Positions 31,948-40,513 of a stretch of 40,513 nucleotides of DNA are shown here, piece by piece (within the stretch, counting starts at the first letter, position 1; each line of letters begins with the position of its first letter). Made by a program: the position numbers and the translations under genes. The DNA lies in the NCBI GenBank assembly GCA_903907745.1, contig CAIVPF010000001.1, positions 1 through 40,513 of the forward strand. Reading direction: 5' to 3'. The DNA is from an uncultured Cytophagaceae bacterium. Its GTDB lineage: Bacteria; Bacteroidota; Bacteroidia; Cytophagales; Spirosomataceae. The notes beneath the pieces are model-generated. The model ran no database searches, was not told where the DNA came from, and saw nothing but the letters and a program-made list of their open reading frames with translations.

Positions 31948-33462
31948 TTAAATCAAATTCAACATTTTTTGGGTCGCTTTAATCGCCGAAACGGTTTGAT
32001 CCGAATCTAAACCCCTTGTAATTAATTCACGATCGCCCGCCGCCCAAGTAATAATCGTTTCGCACAGGGCATCCGAATCTCCTCCTGGTGGAATGCGAAC
32101 AGCGTAATCTTTTAATATCGGCAATTTTTGCCCGTTTTTTTTGAATATAATGGACAAAGCCTTCATAAAGGCATCATATTGTCCATCTCCTTGTGCATGT
32201 TCTTCGTATATATTTCCGTCGACCGATATCTTTAACGTTACCGATGGTCGCAAATCCTTCGAATGCGTTAACACATAATTCAATACCTGCACTCGTTCTT
32301 CAATAGCGCTACTATCTAACACATCCGAAATAATGTAAGGAAGGTCATTTTGCGTAACCACCTCTTTGCGATCACCTAATTCGATGATTCGTTGAGTTAC
32401 TTTTTTAAGATCTGAATCAGATAATTGAATACCTAATTGAGCCAAATTATTTGCAATATTCGCTTTACCGCTCGTTTTACCCAGGGCATACTTACGCTCC
32501 CGACCGAAACGCTCTGGCATTAAATCATTGTGGTATAAATTATTCTTTTTATCTCCATCTGCATGAATTCCAGCTGTTTGCGTAAATACATTTTCACCCA
32601 CGACCGGTTTATTGGCCGGAATTCGAAATCCAGAAAAAGTTTCTACCAATTTGCTGACACTATATAATGATTTTTCACAAACAGAAATTTGAACGTCCGT
32701 TTGGTAATCATTTAAGACGGCTACTACACTCGCCAAAGGCGCATTTCCAGCGCGTTCCCCCATCCCATTCACCGTTAAATGTAAACCGTGGACACCATTA
32801 CGAACCGCTTCTAAGGCATTAGCCGTTCCTAAATCATAATCATTGTGCGCATGGAAATCGAAATGGGTGTTTGGATATCGTTGAACTAATTCTGAAATAA
32901 AAGAAGCCACCTCAGAGGGGATCAAAACACCTAAAGTGTCCGGTAAAAGAATTCGTTTAACGGGTAATTTTGTTAAAAAATCAAGGTAATCAAGCACATA
33001 GCCCTTCGAATTCCGCATCCCATTGCTCCAATCTTCCAAATACACATTAACTTCCAAACCTTTCGAAATGGCTAGGGAAATAGTTTCTGAAATTTCAGCG
33101 AAATGTTGAGCTGGACTTTTCTTTAATTGATGCTGCAAATGATTTAAGGAACCTTTGGTCAATAAATTCATGACCTTAGCTCCTGCGTCCAACATCCATT
33201 GGACCGAGGTTCCCCCATCCACAAATGTCAGGACTTCCACTTTATCCAAAAAATTATTTTGGGCCGCCCATTGAGTGATTTTTTTCACCGCTTGAAATTC
33301 ACCATCAGAAACACGAGCCGAGGCAATTTCGATGCGATCAACCTTTAATTCAGTTAAAAGCAATTGCGCTATGGTCAATTTCTCAGATGCAGAAAACGAC
33401 ACGCCTGAGGTTTGTTCCCCATCGCGCAATGTCGTATCCATGATTTCAATGTGGCGTTTCAA
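31948..33462 (-). CDS. cimA: 2-isopropylmalate/(R)-citramalate synthase family enzyme, CimA-like
   Basis: A 504-residue HMGL-like acyltransferase: a TIM barrel (1 to about 280; 'MDTTLRDGEQTSGVSF', metal ligand 'FHAHNDYDLG', 'NGMGERAGNAPLASV') plus a C-terminal LeuA regulatory domain (about 385-504; 'GDGQYDAFMKAL', 'IPPGGDSDALCET'). Its overall sequence is strikingly like Leptospira interrogans CimA as I recall it, with a constant offset of three residues. The pocket residues named for pyruvate binding there (Arg16, Asp17, Leu81, Leu104, Tyr144, Glu146) have equivalents Arg13, Asp14, Leu78, Leu101, Tyr141, Glu143. It may therefore make citramalate from pyruvate for isoleucine. Genome pipelines would likely call it 2-isopropylmalate synthase; that alternative stands. 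It is four bases after leuD. Confidence 0.85.
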   Translation of the reverse strand: MKRHIEIMDTTLRDGEQTSGVSFSASEKLTIAQLLLTELKVDRIEIASARVSDGEFQAVKKITQWAAQNNFLDKVEVLTFVDGGTSVQWMLDAGAKVMNLLTKGSLNHLQHQLKKSPAQHFAEISETISLAISKGLEVNVYLEDWSNGMRNSKGYVLDYLDFLTKLPVKRILLPDTLGVLIPSEVASFISELVQRYPNTHFDFHAHNDYDLGTANALEAVRNGVHGLHLTVNGMGERAGNAPLASVVAVLNDYQTDVQISVCEKSLYSVSKLVETFSGFRIPANKPVVGENVFTQTAGIHADGDKKNNLYHNDLMPERFGRERKYALGKTSGKANIANNLAQLGIQLSDSDLKKVTQRIIELGDRKEVVTQNDLPYIISDVLDSSAIEERVQVLNYVLTHSKDLRPSVTLKISVDGNIYEEHAQGDGQYDAFMKALSIIFKKNGQKLPILKDYAVRIPPGGDSDALCETIITWAAGDRELITRGLDSDQTVSAIKATQKMLNLI

Positions 33463-33466
33463 CAGC

Positions 33467-34057
33467 TTATCGATTTACAGAAAAAGTCTTGATCTCATCC
33501 TTCATCGCTTGTAAATAATCGATATCGTCAAAACCATTTAATAAATTATGTTTTTTGTAGCCATTGATATCAAAGGATTCGCTAGCGCCTGTAGCCACAA
33601 TGCTGATCTTTTGCTCTTCCAAATTCACGACTAATTCAGCTTTAGGATCCTTTTCAATCGCCTCAAAGATTTGATGTAAAAATTCAGGACTCACTTGAAC
33701 CGGTAAAATCCCCACATTAATTGCATTCCCACGGAAAATATCCGCAAAAAAGGAAGAAACGACACAACGGAATCCATAATCATAGATGGCCCACGCCGCA
33801 TGTTCACGGGATGATCCAGAACCAAAGTTCTTACCTCCTACTAAAATTTTACCTGAATAAGTCGGATTATTTAACACAAAATCAGCTTTAGGCTGATCAT
33901 TTTTGTCATACCGCCAATCGCGAAATAAATTATCGCCAAATCCTTTACGCTCCGTTGCCTTCAAAAAACGGGCCGGAATAATTTGATCCGTATCCACATT
34001 TTCAATGGGCATCGGTACAGCGGAACTTTTTAAAATACTAAAACTATCGTAAGCCAT
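33467..34057 (-). CDS. leuD: 3-isopropylmalate dehydratase small subunit LeuD
   Basis: A 196-residue swivel-domain subunit from ATG 34057 (a TTG three codons upstream is less likely). Motifs '[18 protein letters not shown]', '[15 protein letters not shown]' and '[17 protein letters not shown]' are diagnostic. With LeuC it isomerises 2-isopropylmalate to 3-isopropylmalate, or citramalate to 3-methylmalate. It lies 20 bases after leuC and 4 bases before the CimA-like gene. Confidence 0.97.
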   Translation of the reverse strand: MAYDSFSILKSSAVPMPIENVDTDQIIPARFLKATERKGFGDNLFRDWRYDKNDQPKADFVLNNPTYSGKILVGGKNFGSGSSREHAAWAIYDYGFRCVVSSFFADIFRGNAINVGILPVQVSPEFLHQIFEAIEKDPKAELVVNLEEQKISIVATGASESFDINGYKKHNLLNGFDDIDYLQAMKDEIKTFSVNR

Positions 34058-34077
34058 AATGGTCAAATTTAAATCAA

Positions 34078-35481
34078 TTATAAAAAGGTTCTTGGGTCAG
34101 TTACAACACCCGTTATCGCAGCCGCAGCCGCCACTAAAGGACTCGCCAATAAAGTCCGAGAACCCGGTCCTTGACGTCCTTCAAAATTCCGATTTGAGGT
34201 ACTAACTGCATATTTACCTGCTGGAATTTTATCATCATTCATGGCTAAACAAGCTGAACAACCTGGTTGACGCAACGCAAAACCAGCCTCCGTCAAAATA
34301 TCATATATTCCTTCTTCATGAATCTGCGCCTCGACAACGTGCGAACCAGGTACCACCCAAGCCGTCACATGTTCCGCCTTTTTACGTCCTTTTACAATCG
34401 ATGCAAAAGCACGAAAATCCTCGATCCGGCCATTGGTACAAGAACCAATAAACACATAATCCACTTTTTTACCAATCATCGAATCCTCCTCTGAAAAACC
34501 CATGTATTCCAAAGACTTCTCATACGATGAAACCCCACCATCTAAATCAGTTGCTTTTGGGATAAGTTTGGAAATACCCATACCCATACCCGGATTTGTG
34601 CCATACGTAATCATTGGCTCAATATCCGACGCAGCGAAATTAATTTCTTGATCAAATTCGGCACCCTCTTCAGTGAATAAAGTTTTCCAATAGGCCAATT
34701 GACGATCCCAATCCGCACCTTTAGGCGCTAAATCTCTCCCCTCGATATAATCAAAAGTCGTTTGATCTGGGGCAATCATTCCCCCACGAGCTCCCATTTC
34801 GATACTTAAATTACAAACCGTCATCCGGCCTTCCATCGACATATTTCTAAATACATCACCCGCATATTCGACAAAATAACCCGTCGCACCCGAAGTCGAT
34901 AGTTTAGAGATAATATACAGAGCCACATCTTTCGGTGTAACGCCTTTTCCTAATACCCCATTCACATTAATTCGCATTTTCTTAGGCTTAGGCTGCATAA
35001 TACACTGCGAAGACAAAACCATTTCGACTTCCGAGGTACCAATCCCAAAAGCAATGGCCCCAAAAGCTCCGTGTGTCGAGGTGTGTGAATCTCCACAAAC
35101 AATCGTCATGCCAGGCAATGTAATCCCATTTTCAGGCCCTACAACATGGACAATGCCATTTTTGGGATTTCCTAAACCCCAATGAGAAATGCCATATTTG
35201 GCGGTATTTTTTTCTAATTGTAATAATTGATTTGCGGATAATGGATCCTCAACGGGTAAATGTTGATTTATCGTAGGCGTATTGTGATCCGCTGTAGCAA
35301 AGGTTTTTTCAGGGAATAACACCGAGATTCCACGTTCCTCCAAACCTAAAAAGGCTACCGGACTCGTCACCTCATGAATAAAGTGGCGATCAATAAAAAA
35401 AACATCAGGACCGTCCGCAATCTGACGAACCACATGGGAATCCCATACTTTATCAAATAAGGTTTTTGAGGAGTTGCTCAT
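34078..35481 (-). CDS. leuC: 3-isopropylmalate dehydratase large subunit LeuC
   Basis: A 467-residue aconitase-family protein. The [4Fe-4S] cysteines are in '[15 protein letters not shown]' and '[11 protein letters not shown]'. Other marks are '[12 protein letters not shown]', '[19 protein letters not shown]' and the C-terminal '[17 protein letters not shown]'. It forms the isopropylmalate isomerase with LeuD. It is the first gene of the leu cluster, with a good promoter 45 bases upstream and no visible leader peptide or leucine-codon attenuator. Confidence 0.97.
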   Translation of the reverse strand: MSNSSKTLFDKVWDSHVVRQIADGPDVFFIDRHFIHEVTSPVAFLGLEERGISVLFPEKTFATADHNTPTINQHLPVEDPLSANQLLQLEKNTAKYGISHWGLGNPKNGIVHVVGPENGITLPGMTIVCGDSHTSTHGAFGAIAFGIGTSEVEMVLSSQCIMQPKPKKMRINVNGVLGKGVTPKDVALYIISKLSTSGATGYFVEYAGDVFRNMSMEGRMTVCNLSIEMGARGGMIAPDQTTFDYIEGRDLAPKGADWDRQLAYWKTLFTEEGAEFDQEINFAASDIEPMITYGTNPGMGMGISKLIPKATDLDGGVSSYEKSLEYMGFSEEDSMIGKKVDYVFIGSCTNGRIEDFRAFASIVKGRKKAEHVTAWVVPGSHVVEAQIHEEGIYDILTEAGFALRQPGCSACLAMNDDKIPAGKYAVSTSNRNFEGRQGPGSRTLLASPLVAAAAAITGVVTDPRTFL

Positions 35482-35525
35482 TGTAATATTTTAAATTTTA
35501 ATTCGCTTTTGTTAAAACTAAACCA

Positions 35526-35556
35526 CAAAAATGCGATTTTTTTTACAAGAATGCAA
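35526..35556 (-). promoter_or_regulatory. Promoter of the leuC cluster
   Basis: TTG at 35556-35554, a 20-base spacer and CATTTTTG at 35533-35526 on the minus strand (7 of 8 to TAnnTTTG). It lies in the 85-base gap between the GntR gene and leuC, which shows no terminator. Confidence 0.5.
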
Positions 35557-35566
35557 GACAAAAGCC

Positions 35567-36589
35567 TTACAAAGATGGTCTTTGCGTGAGATAAAATGGA
35601 TTTTCTATCAAATCCTTCGCTCCAGATTTAACTAATTCAGCGGCGGAAATACCTAATTGTTTAAAATCCGTAGACATCGTCGCAATGCCTTGACCAATTA
35701 ATCGCTTAATCGGTGTTTCGTTATAGGAAATCAAACCAATGTCCTTCCCCAATTTTAATTTATTCACTAAAATTTGATCTAAAATATGAATCAAATCATC
35801 CTCCATAACAGAAATAAACAAATCACCTTTTTGAATATTTAATTTTTTAGAATCCGCTAATATTTGATAGTCAAAAGCAAAATCTTGACAAAAATGTTCA
35901 AATCCTCGTACAATCTCCTTCGGGTAATAACTATGTGATGGGAAAATCAAATTAAGCCGACTGTATTTGGCCAAAGATTCATTCACCTGACTCAAGCTTT
36001 GATATATATCATTTTCGAAATTTTCATACACGGTTCCGATTTGACCGATTAATTCGGGAAGCATTTTATCGACCAAGATCAATTTTTCTTTGGGTAGCGA
36101 TTTAATTAACTGATACGCTTTGGCATCATCATCCAAAAAATGGGGAATAATCACGATGTGGGTATAATCTTTATCCCGACGTTCAACGATGCGTTTAAAC
36201 AAATTAAAATCATTGTTGTACACATAAAAATCGATCATCGCGTCATCACCCATCGTCGCCACAAACGCATCATATATAATCTTCTTATGCTCACTTAATT
36301 TATTAAACAAGAGGAAAATTCGGTAGGTCGTAGGGATCGTATCCACATTAATAAAGAAACCTTTTCCCCGAACGGAATCAATAATACCAATTGATTTAAG
36401 ATAATTATATCCCTTTTCTACGGTAATCCGAGAGATGTAAAATTGGAAACTAACTTCATTAATGGAGGGCAGAATATCCCCTTTTTTAATCACCTTTTTT
36501 TGGATTCCTTCAATGATGGAATTCGCTAATTGCCGGTACTTAGGCGTACTTGAAAATTCGTCAATATGAATTAATTTATCGAAACTCAT
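35567..36589 (-). CDS. GntR family transcriptional regulator with sugar-binding-protein-like domain
   Basis: A 340-residue regulator. Residues 1 to about 80 are a GntR winged helix ('TPKYRQLANSIIEGIQK', 'GDILPSINEVSFQFYISRITVEKGYNYLKS', 'GIIDSVRGKGFFI'). The rest resembles a LacI/periplasmic-binding-protein effector domain ('THIVIIPHFLDDD', 'LILVDKMLPELIGQIGTVYENFENDIY', 'IGLISYNETPIKRLIGQGIATMSTDF'). This combination is common in Bacteroidota sugar regulons. Its start overlaps the stop of rhaT (TAATG), so it very likely controls and responds to that transporter's sugar. Rhamnose itself is plausible but unproven. Confidence 0.9.
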   Translation of the reverse strand: MSFDKLIHIDEFSSTPKYRQLANSIIEGIQKKVIKKGDILPSINEVSFQFYISRITVEKGYNYLKSIGIIDSVRGKGFFINVDTIPTTYRIFLLFNKLSEHKKIIYDAFVATMGDDAMIDFYVYNNDFNLFKRIVERRDKDYTHIVIIPHFLDDDAKAYQLIKSLPKEKLILVDKMLPELIGQIGTVYENFENDIYQSLSQVNESLAKYSRLNLIFPSHSYYPKEIVRGFEHFCQDFAFDYQILADSKKLNIQKGDLFISVMEDDLIHILDQILVNKLKLGKDIGLISYNETPIKRLIGQGIATMSTDFKQLGISAAELVKSGAKDLIENPFYLTQRPSL

Positions 36590-37644
36590 TAGGATTCAAA
36601 CGAATTACCGTAGCCAACAATCATCACAGAGATTAAAATAACCAAAATCCCTGCTATCACGGTACGCATGGTCGATTTAGAAACCCCATTCCATTCTTTA
36701 AAATATAAACCCCAGAAATTGGACGTCATAATGATGGTGGCCATGTGTAAAATCCAGGAACTTGCCCCATTTCCTAATTTACTCTCGCCCATTCCATAAA
36801 AGAAAAACTGTAAAAACCAGGTCGTTCCCGCCACCGCGGCGAAGGTATAATTCATGCGCAAAGGAGACTTTGTATTCAGGTAATCGCCAAAGCTTTTATT
36901 TGCAAAATTTAAATACATACACCAAACAAAATTGGTCAAAAAACCACCCCATAGTACCACCACAAAAATGACATTATTTTGAAACAAAGGATTGCAGCCT
37001 TTAATTACAGCCTCATTGGCCATTAATTTTCCCGCCTCAATCCCAAAATTAAAACAAGCGCTTAATAAACCTGAAATCGTCGCCACGATCAAACCTTTGG
37101 TCAAACTGAATTCCTTAATACTTTCCTTTTTTTGCGCATCAGATAATTCATTTTCCTTCATCATCCCCGCTTTTCCACACAAATAAATCCCAAGCACACA
37201 AACTAAAATCCCAAATAAAACCCATCTGCCACCCGTACTCCCGATAATACCTGAAATCGTATCTCCTTGAACATGCGCAAATTCACGGTAAATCGGTGGA
37301 ACCAAGGCACCAAAAATACTGCATAAACTCAACGCAATGGACATCCCCAAAGACATCCCTAAATAACGCATGGCCAAACCAAAGGTCAAACCTCCAATTC
37401 CCCAAAACACCCCAAAACTAAAAGTCCAAAATAAAGTATTGGCATCCATATTCACAATAATGTCCATGAACCCAGGAATGGTCAAATAAGCGGCCAATAA
37501 AGGCACTAAAATCCAGGAAAAAACTCCACCGACGATCCAGGCACTTTCCCAAGACCACACTTGAATTTTCCGATAAGGAATGTAGAAACTACCTGAGGCA
37601 AAGCCTCCTAATGAATGAAAAAATAAACCTAAAATAGAACCCAT
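36589..37644 (-). CDS. rhaT: L-rhamnose/H+ symporter RhaT-like
   Basis: A 351-residue inner-membrane protein with about ten helices. The RhaT family marks are 'GLFFHSLGGFASGSFYIPYR', 'VWSWESAWIVGGVFSWI', 'FWGIGGLTFGLAMRYLGMSLG' and 'NFGIEAGKLMANEA'. The E. coli relative imports L-rhamnose with a proton. It is followed by an overlapping GntR-type regulator. No rhamnose isomerase, kinase or aldolase is in view, so the substrate could be another deoxy-sugar. The PQQ dehydrogenase gene diverges from it across a 70-base gap. Confidence 0.9.
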   Translation of the reverse strand: MGSILGLFFHSLGGFASGSFYIPYRKIQVWSWESAWIVGGVFSWILVPLLAAYLTIPGFMDIIVNMDANTLFWTFSFGVFWGIGGLTFGLAMRYLGMSLGMSIALSLCSIFGALVPPIYREFAHVQGDTISGIIGSTGGRWVLFGILVCVLGIYLCGKAGMMKENELSDAQKKESIKEFSLTKGLIVATISGLLSACFNFGIEAGKLMANEAVIKGCNPLFQNNVIFVVVLWGGFLTNFVWCMYLNFANKSFGDYLNTKSPLRMNYTFAAVAGTTWFLQFFFYGMGESKLGNGASSWILHMATIIMTSNFWGLYFKEWNGVSKSTMRTVIAGILVILISVMIVGYGNSFES

Positions 37645-37714
37645 GGTATCAATTATTAATGATTTCGAGGTAATTTAGAGGAATAATACAAATAAACAAT
37701 CCCTACGTACAACG

Positions 37715-39808
37715 ATGAAAGGAAAAATAGCCATCTTTTTACCCATTTTATTCCTTTTTATTGGAATAAGTGCCTTTATTTCCGAAAGACCAATCGAGGA
37801 TTGGTCCGAATACCTTGGTGGACTCGACCGAAATCATTTTTCGAAACTCAATCAAATAAATCTAAAAAACGCCCATCAATTAAAAATAGCTTGGACCTAT
37901 TCAATGCCTGATTCAGGACAAATGCAATCCAACCCACTCGTCGTGCAGGGTGTCCTGTATGGCATTAGTTCGAACGTTCAAGCCTTTGCCTTAGATGCCG
38001 CGACGGGGAAGGAAATTTGGCGATTTGGCGATCCGTTAAAGCATTGGTCGGCGACAAATCGAGGCGTTAGTTATTGGACAAATGGTCAGGAAAAACGTAT
38101 TTTATTCACCGCAGGTTCTAATTTATGGGCCTTAGATGCAGCCACTGGAAAACCCATTGTTGGTTTCGGGGATCAAGGCAAATTGGATTTACACACAGGA
38201 CTGCCAGCGATCGCGAAAGATAAATTTGTTATTTCAAATACGCCTGGAACCATTTTCGAAAATTTAATCATCATGCCAGTTCGATTATCAGAAGGTGCTG
38301 ACGCGGCCCCAGGTGATATACGTGCATTCGATGTTCGCACAGGAAAATTAGTGTGGTCATTTCATACAATTCCCTATCCAGGCGAATATGGCTATGAAAC
38401 CTGGCCGAAAGATGCTTATAAAAATGAATATGTTGGGGCAGCCAATAACTGGGCGGGCATGGCAGTGGATCCCAAAAGAGGCATTATCTACGTTCCTACA
38501 GGTTCTGCGGGCTATGACTTTTGGGGTGGAAATCGAAAAGGAAAGAATTTATTTGCCAATTGCCTGCTCGCCCTTGATATCCGAAGCGGCAAGCGATTAT
38601 GGCATTTCCAAACCACGCACCATGACTTATGGGATCGTGATTTACCTGCCCCACCTAATTTGATTACCATCACTAGAAATGGTAAAAAAATAGATGCAGT
38701 GGCTCAAATCACGAAACAAGGATATGTCTTTGTCTTTGATCGCGTGACAGGAAAACCACTTTTCCCTATCGTTGAGCGCAAAGTTTCAACCAAAGCACTT
38801 CCGGGAGAGAAGCCATGGAAAACCCAACCCATGCCTCTTTTGCCTGCACCCTATGCACGACAATCAGACCAATTGAAAATTACAGATATTAATCCCTACT
38901 CCAAAAATCCAGCAGAACTTAAAAAAGCCATCCAAGAAATGAAGCGGGCATGGTATTTTCCACCCACCGAAACAGGCACGATGATTCTACCGGGATTTGA
39001 CGGTGGTGGCGAATGGGGAGGCGCGGGTGCAGATCCCGACAAAGGAATTATCTACATTAATTCAAATGAAATGGCTCGCACCCAAATCATGAAAAAGGAA
39101 AAAATAACCCCAAAAAAAGGAGCTTCCGCTACATTTCAGACCTATTGTGCTTCCTGCCATGGCGAAAATTTAGAGGGGAATATTAAAAGTGGTTTTCCAG
39201 CTTTAGCCCAAATATATAAAACGCGAAATAAAGCTTTTATTCTAAATATAATCAACCAAGGCAAAGGAATGATGCCAGGTTTCCCTCAACTAAGTCAAGA
39301 AATTAAAAATCAACTGAGTTCTTTTCTCATGAAAGATGCTCAAGATGAGAAGGATGTTGTAATTGATTTAAGTAAAAACAAAATACCTTATAAAATGACA
39401 GGTTATATAAAGTTTTTGGATTCAACAGGTCTGCCAGGGATTAGCCCACCATGGTCTACCTTGAATGCCATCGATTTAAATAGCGGTAAATATCTTTGGA
39501 AAATCCCTTTTGGAGATGAACCGGACTTGGCTAAAATAGGTATTCACAATACCGGCGCCGAAAATTATGGCGGACCCATCATCACGGAAAATGGCCTATT
39601 GATCATCGGCGCGGCTAAAGATGGAAAAATGCGTATCTATAATCGGCATACCGGTAAATTGATTTTTGAAACCCAATTACCGGCTGCGGCTTTTGCCACG
39701 CCTTCCACTTACCAAGTAGCAGGAAAACAATACATCGTCATCGCTTGTGGGGGAACAAAATTAGGGGTGCCTAAAGGAAATTCCTACGTGGCCTATGCGC
39801 TACCTTAA
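37715..39808 (+). CDS. PQQ-dependent dehydrogenase with internal cytochrome c domain
   Basis: A 697-residue secreted quinoprotein. The N-terminus is a signal peptide or anchor (IAIFLPILFLFIGISAF). An eight-bladed propeller of the PQQ glucose/alcohol dehydrogenase type follows: 'WSEYLGGLDRNHFSKLNQIN', 'AFALDAATGKEIWRFGD', 'HHDLWDRDLPAPPNLI', 'INSNEMART'. A cytochrome c domain (about 460-550) is inserted between late blades, with heme motif Cys478-Ala-Ser-Cys-His482 (and a Met-rich stretch 'GKGMMPGFPQL' for the axial ligand). The propeller then closes with 'GISPPWSTLNAIDLNSGKYLW'. It oxidises a sugar or alcohol in the periplasm and passes electrons to the respiratory chain. No PQQ synthesis genes are in view. 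Confidence 0.92.
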   Translation: MKGKIAIFLPILFLFIGISAFISERPIEDWSEYLGGLDRNHFSKLNQINLKNAHQLKIAWTYSMPDSGQMQSNPLVVQGVLYGISSNVQAFALDAATGKEIWRFGDPLKHWSATNRGVSYWTNGQEKRILFTAGSNLWALDAATGKPIVGFGDQGKLDLHTGLPAIAKDKFVISNTPGTIFENLIIMPVRLSEGADAAPGDIRAFDVRTGKLVWSFHTIPYPGEYGYETWPKDAYKNEYVGAANNWAGMAVDPKRGIIYVPTGSAGYDFWGGNRKGKNLFANCLLALDIRSGKRLWHFQTTHHDLWDRDLPAPPNLITITRNGKKIDAVAQITKQGYVFVFDRVTGKPLFPIVERKVSTKALPGEKPWKTQPMPLLPAPYARQSDQLKITDINPYSKNPAELKKAIQEMKRAWYFPPTETGTMILPGFDGGGEWGGAGADPDKGIIYINSNEMARTQIMKKEKITPKKGASATFQTYCASCHGENLEGNIKSGFPALAQIYKTRNKAFILNIINQGKGMMPGFPQLSQEIKNQLSSFLMKDAQDEKDVVIDLSKNKIPYKMTGYIKFLDSTGLPGISPPWSTLNAIDLNSGKYLWKIPFGDEPDLAKIGIHNTGAENYGGPIITENGLLIIGAAKDGKMRIYNRHTGKLIFETQLPAAAFATPSTYQVAGKQYIVIACGGTKLGVPKGNSYVAYALP

Positions 39809-39818
39809 AACATATTTT

Positions 39819-39850
39819 CATGGTGATGGATTTCCCAATACATCACCATG
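39819..39850. terminator. Hairpin between PQQ dehydrogenase and alpha-galactosidase genes
   Basis: A perfect 10-bp inverted repeat (CATGGTGATG / CATCACCATG, 12-base loop) fills most of the 47-base gap between the convergent genes. There is no long T-run on either side. An alternative pairing, TTCCC with GGGAA, is nested in it. It is probably a shared terminator or 3'-end stabiliser. Confidence 0.55.
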
Positions 39851-39855
39851 GGAAT

Positions 39856-40513
39856 TTATTTGCTTCGAGAATTCGCTTTAATTCTGAAAAACTTAACACC
39901 GTGATGTGGAATTTGACCTGTCCATTGCTGGCCTCTAACAACATCTTTTTGTGACCACACATCATGAAAAATATAGTCTCCTTTTAAACCAATATCAGCC
40001 AAATTAATCGAAAAATCAGCCGGCTTTTCATCCCCCCATCGAAAAAATGTTTCAGGACTATTACCCCAATTAGCCACATTAAATAAACCTAAGCCATAAT
40101 CACCATTCGATAATTTCTTTAGCCAAACCTGAACTCCATTGACCGTTTTTAATTTATCAGCTGGTTTTCCCAAAGGATCCTGATTAATTTCAATCACTTC
40201 GTCATTCGACAATAAGTTTAAGGTGAAATCGTCTAATTGGTCAATCGGGCAACCGATCAACAAAGGTGCGGCCAACAAACTAAATAAACTGATATGGCTA
40301 TATTGTTCATCCGGTGTTAAGCGCGTCGGATGCATATTCGAACCTGTCGTTACATTTCCCACAATCATCATATCCGGATCCGCCCAATGTCCCGGGCCTA
40401 CAAACGGATTCCATCGCTCATTTTCAAAAGCCGAAATATATAAACTCGTCCAAGAATCCCGAATATCAGGCCCTGTCCGATAGGAATTAGTCAAACGAGC
40501 CCAATCCTTCGCA
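39856..40513 (-). CDS. Alpha-galactosidase, glycoside hydrolase family 27 (C-terminal part, 5' truncated by window)
   Basis: About 218 residues are visible, and the frame is open to the window edge; the TTG at 40494 is an internal Leu codon. The visible part contains 'RTGPDIRDSWTSLY', the acid/base region 'GHWADPDMMIVGN', 'LTPDEQYSHISLFSLLAAP' and 'INQDPLGKPADKL', all typical of GH27 alpha-galactosidases and alpha-N-acetylgalactosaminidases. A small C-terminal beta-sandwich follows ('GDYGLGLFNVANWG', 'HHGVKFFRIK'). The nucleophile Asp (usually in a YLKYDNC-type motif) lies beyond the window. The enzyme removes terminal alpha-galactosyl residues from plant galactosides. Confidence 0.93.
   Translation of the reverse strand, partial: AKDWARLTNSYRTGPDIRDSWTSLYISAFENERWNPFVGPGHWADPDMMIVGNVTTGSNMHPTRLTPDEQYSHISLFSLLAAPLLIGCPIDQLDDFTLNLLSNDEVIEINQDPLGKPADKLKTVNGVQVWLKKLSNGDYGLGLFNVANWGNSPETFFRWGDEKPADFSINLADIGLKGDYIFHDVWSQKDVVRGQQWTGQIPHHGVKFFRIKANSRSK

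Noticed and set aside
35482-35566. Leucine attenuator before leuC
   Set aside because: The leader is short, with no leucine-rich peptide and no alternative hairpins.

Overview
The window is a gene-dense, AT-rich segment of a Bacteroidota chromosome. I read it as most like a freshwater Cytophagales/Spirosomaceae-type genome, perhaps Aquirufa-like; the genus is a guess. The phylum call rests on several independent signs: a type IX secretion system plug protein, a DUF3276 (PUR-alpha-like) protein, a DUF4369/TlpA-type lipoprotein-like thioredoxin, a DUF4403 lipoprotein, a GntR/RhaT sugar pair, an S16 protein with a long acidic tail, and repeated promoters of the Bacteroidota form TTG-N19..23-TAnnTTTG. 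No mobile element, prophage, CRISPR array, tRNA or rRNA is visible. There is no gene-free stretch longer than 300 bases.

Layout. 1-373: 3' end of an amino-acid permease. 361-4280 (minus): rpsP-rimM-trmD followed by an EamA exporter and a secreted esterase. 4280-4640 (minus): the RNase P RNA gene. 4659-11286 (minus): WbqC-like protein, clpC, fabG, a membrane protein with a degenerate vWA domain, and a DUF4403 lipoprotein. 11353-12219 (plus): lipid A-type acyltransferase. 12221-16295 (minus): a tight run of Ldh-family dehydrogenase, mltG, YbgC-like thioesterase, YihY/BrkB membrane protein and a YciO/Sua5-family protein. 16350-21012 (plus): FMN-binding glutamate-synthase-like protein, ABC-F ATPase, T9SS plug protein. 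21013-22521 (minus): ychF and the DUF3276 gene. 22693-24157 (plus): RlpA-like protein and DUF58 protein. 24150-25562 (minus): thioredoxin-like protein. 25605-26381 (plus): YdcF-like protein. 26378-27355 (minus): pfkA. 27503-28573 (plus): M42 aminopeptidase. 28674-30785 (minus): S9 peptidase. 30858-35481 (minus): leuC-leuD-cimA-like-leuB. 35567-37644 (minus): rhaT and its GntR-family regulator. 37715-39808 (plus): PQQ-dependent dehydrogenase with a built-in cytochrome c. 39856-40513 (minus): 3' part of a GH27 alpha-galactosidase.

How the genes fit together. Most are housekeeping: ribosome and tRNA maturation (rpsP, rimM, trmD, rnpB), proteostasis (clpC), fatty acid and envelope synthesis (fabG, lipid acyltransferase, mltG, RlpA), glycolysis (pfkA) and branched-chain amino acids (leu cluster). 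The right end (rhaT/GntR, PQQ dehydrogenase, GH27) looks like the edge of a carbohydrate-use region.

No clear new defence or mobile system was found. The most interesting points are: the acyltransferase in the leu cluster has the pyruvate-pocket residues of Leptospira citramalate synthase; S16 has a 10-residue tandem-repeat tail with a leader hairpin before the gene and an AT-rich terminator after it; the RlpA-like protein has a polycationic tail instead of a SPOR domain; a degenerate-vWA/DUF4403 pair is translationally coupled to fabG; and most convergent gene pairs have no intergenic space.
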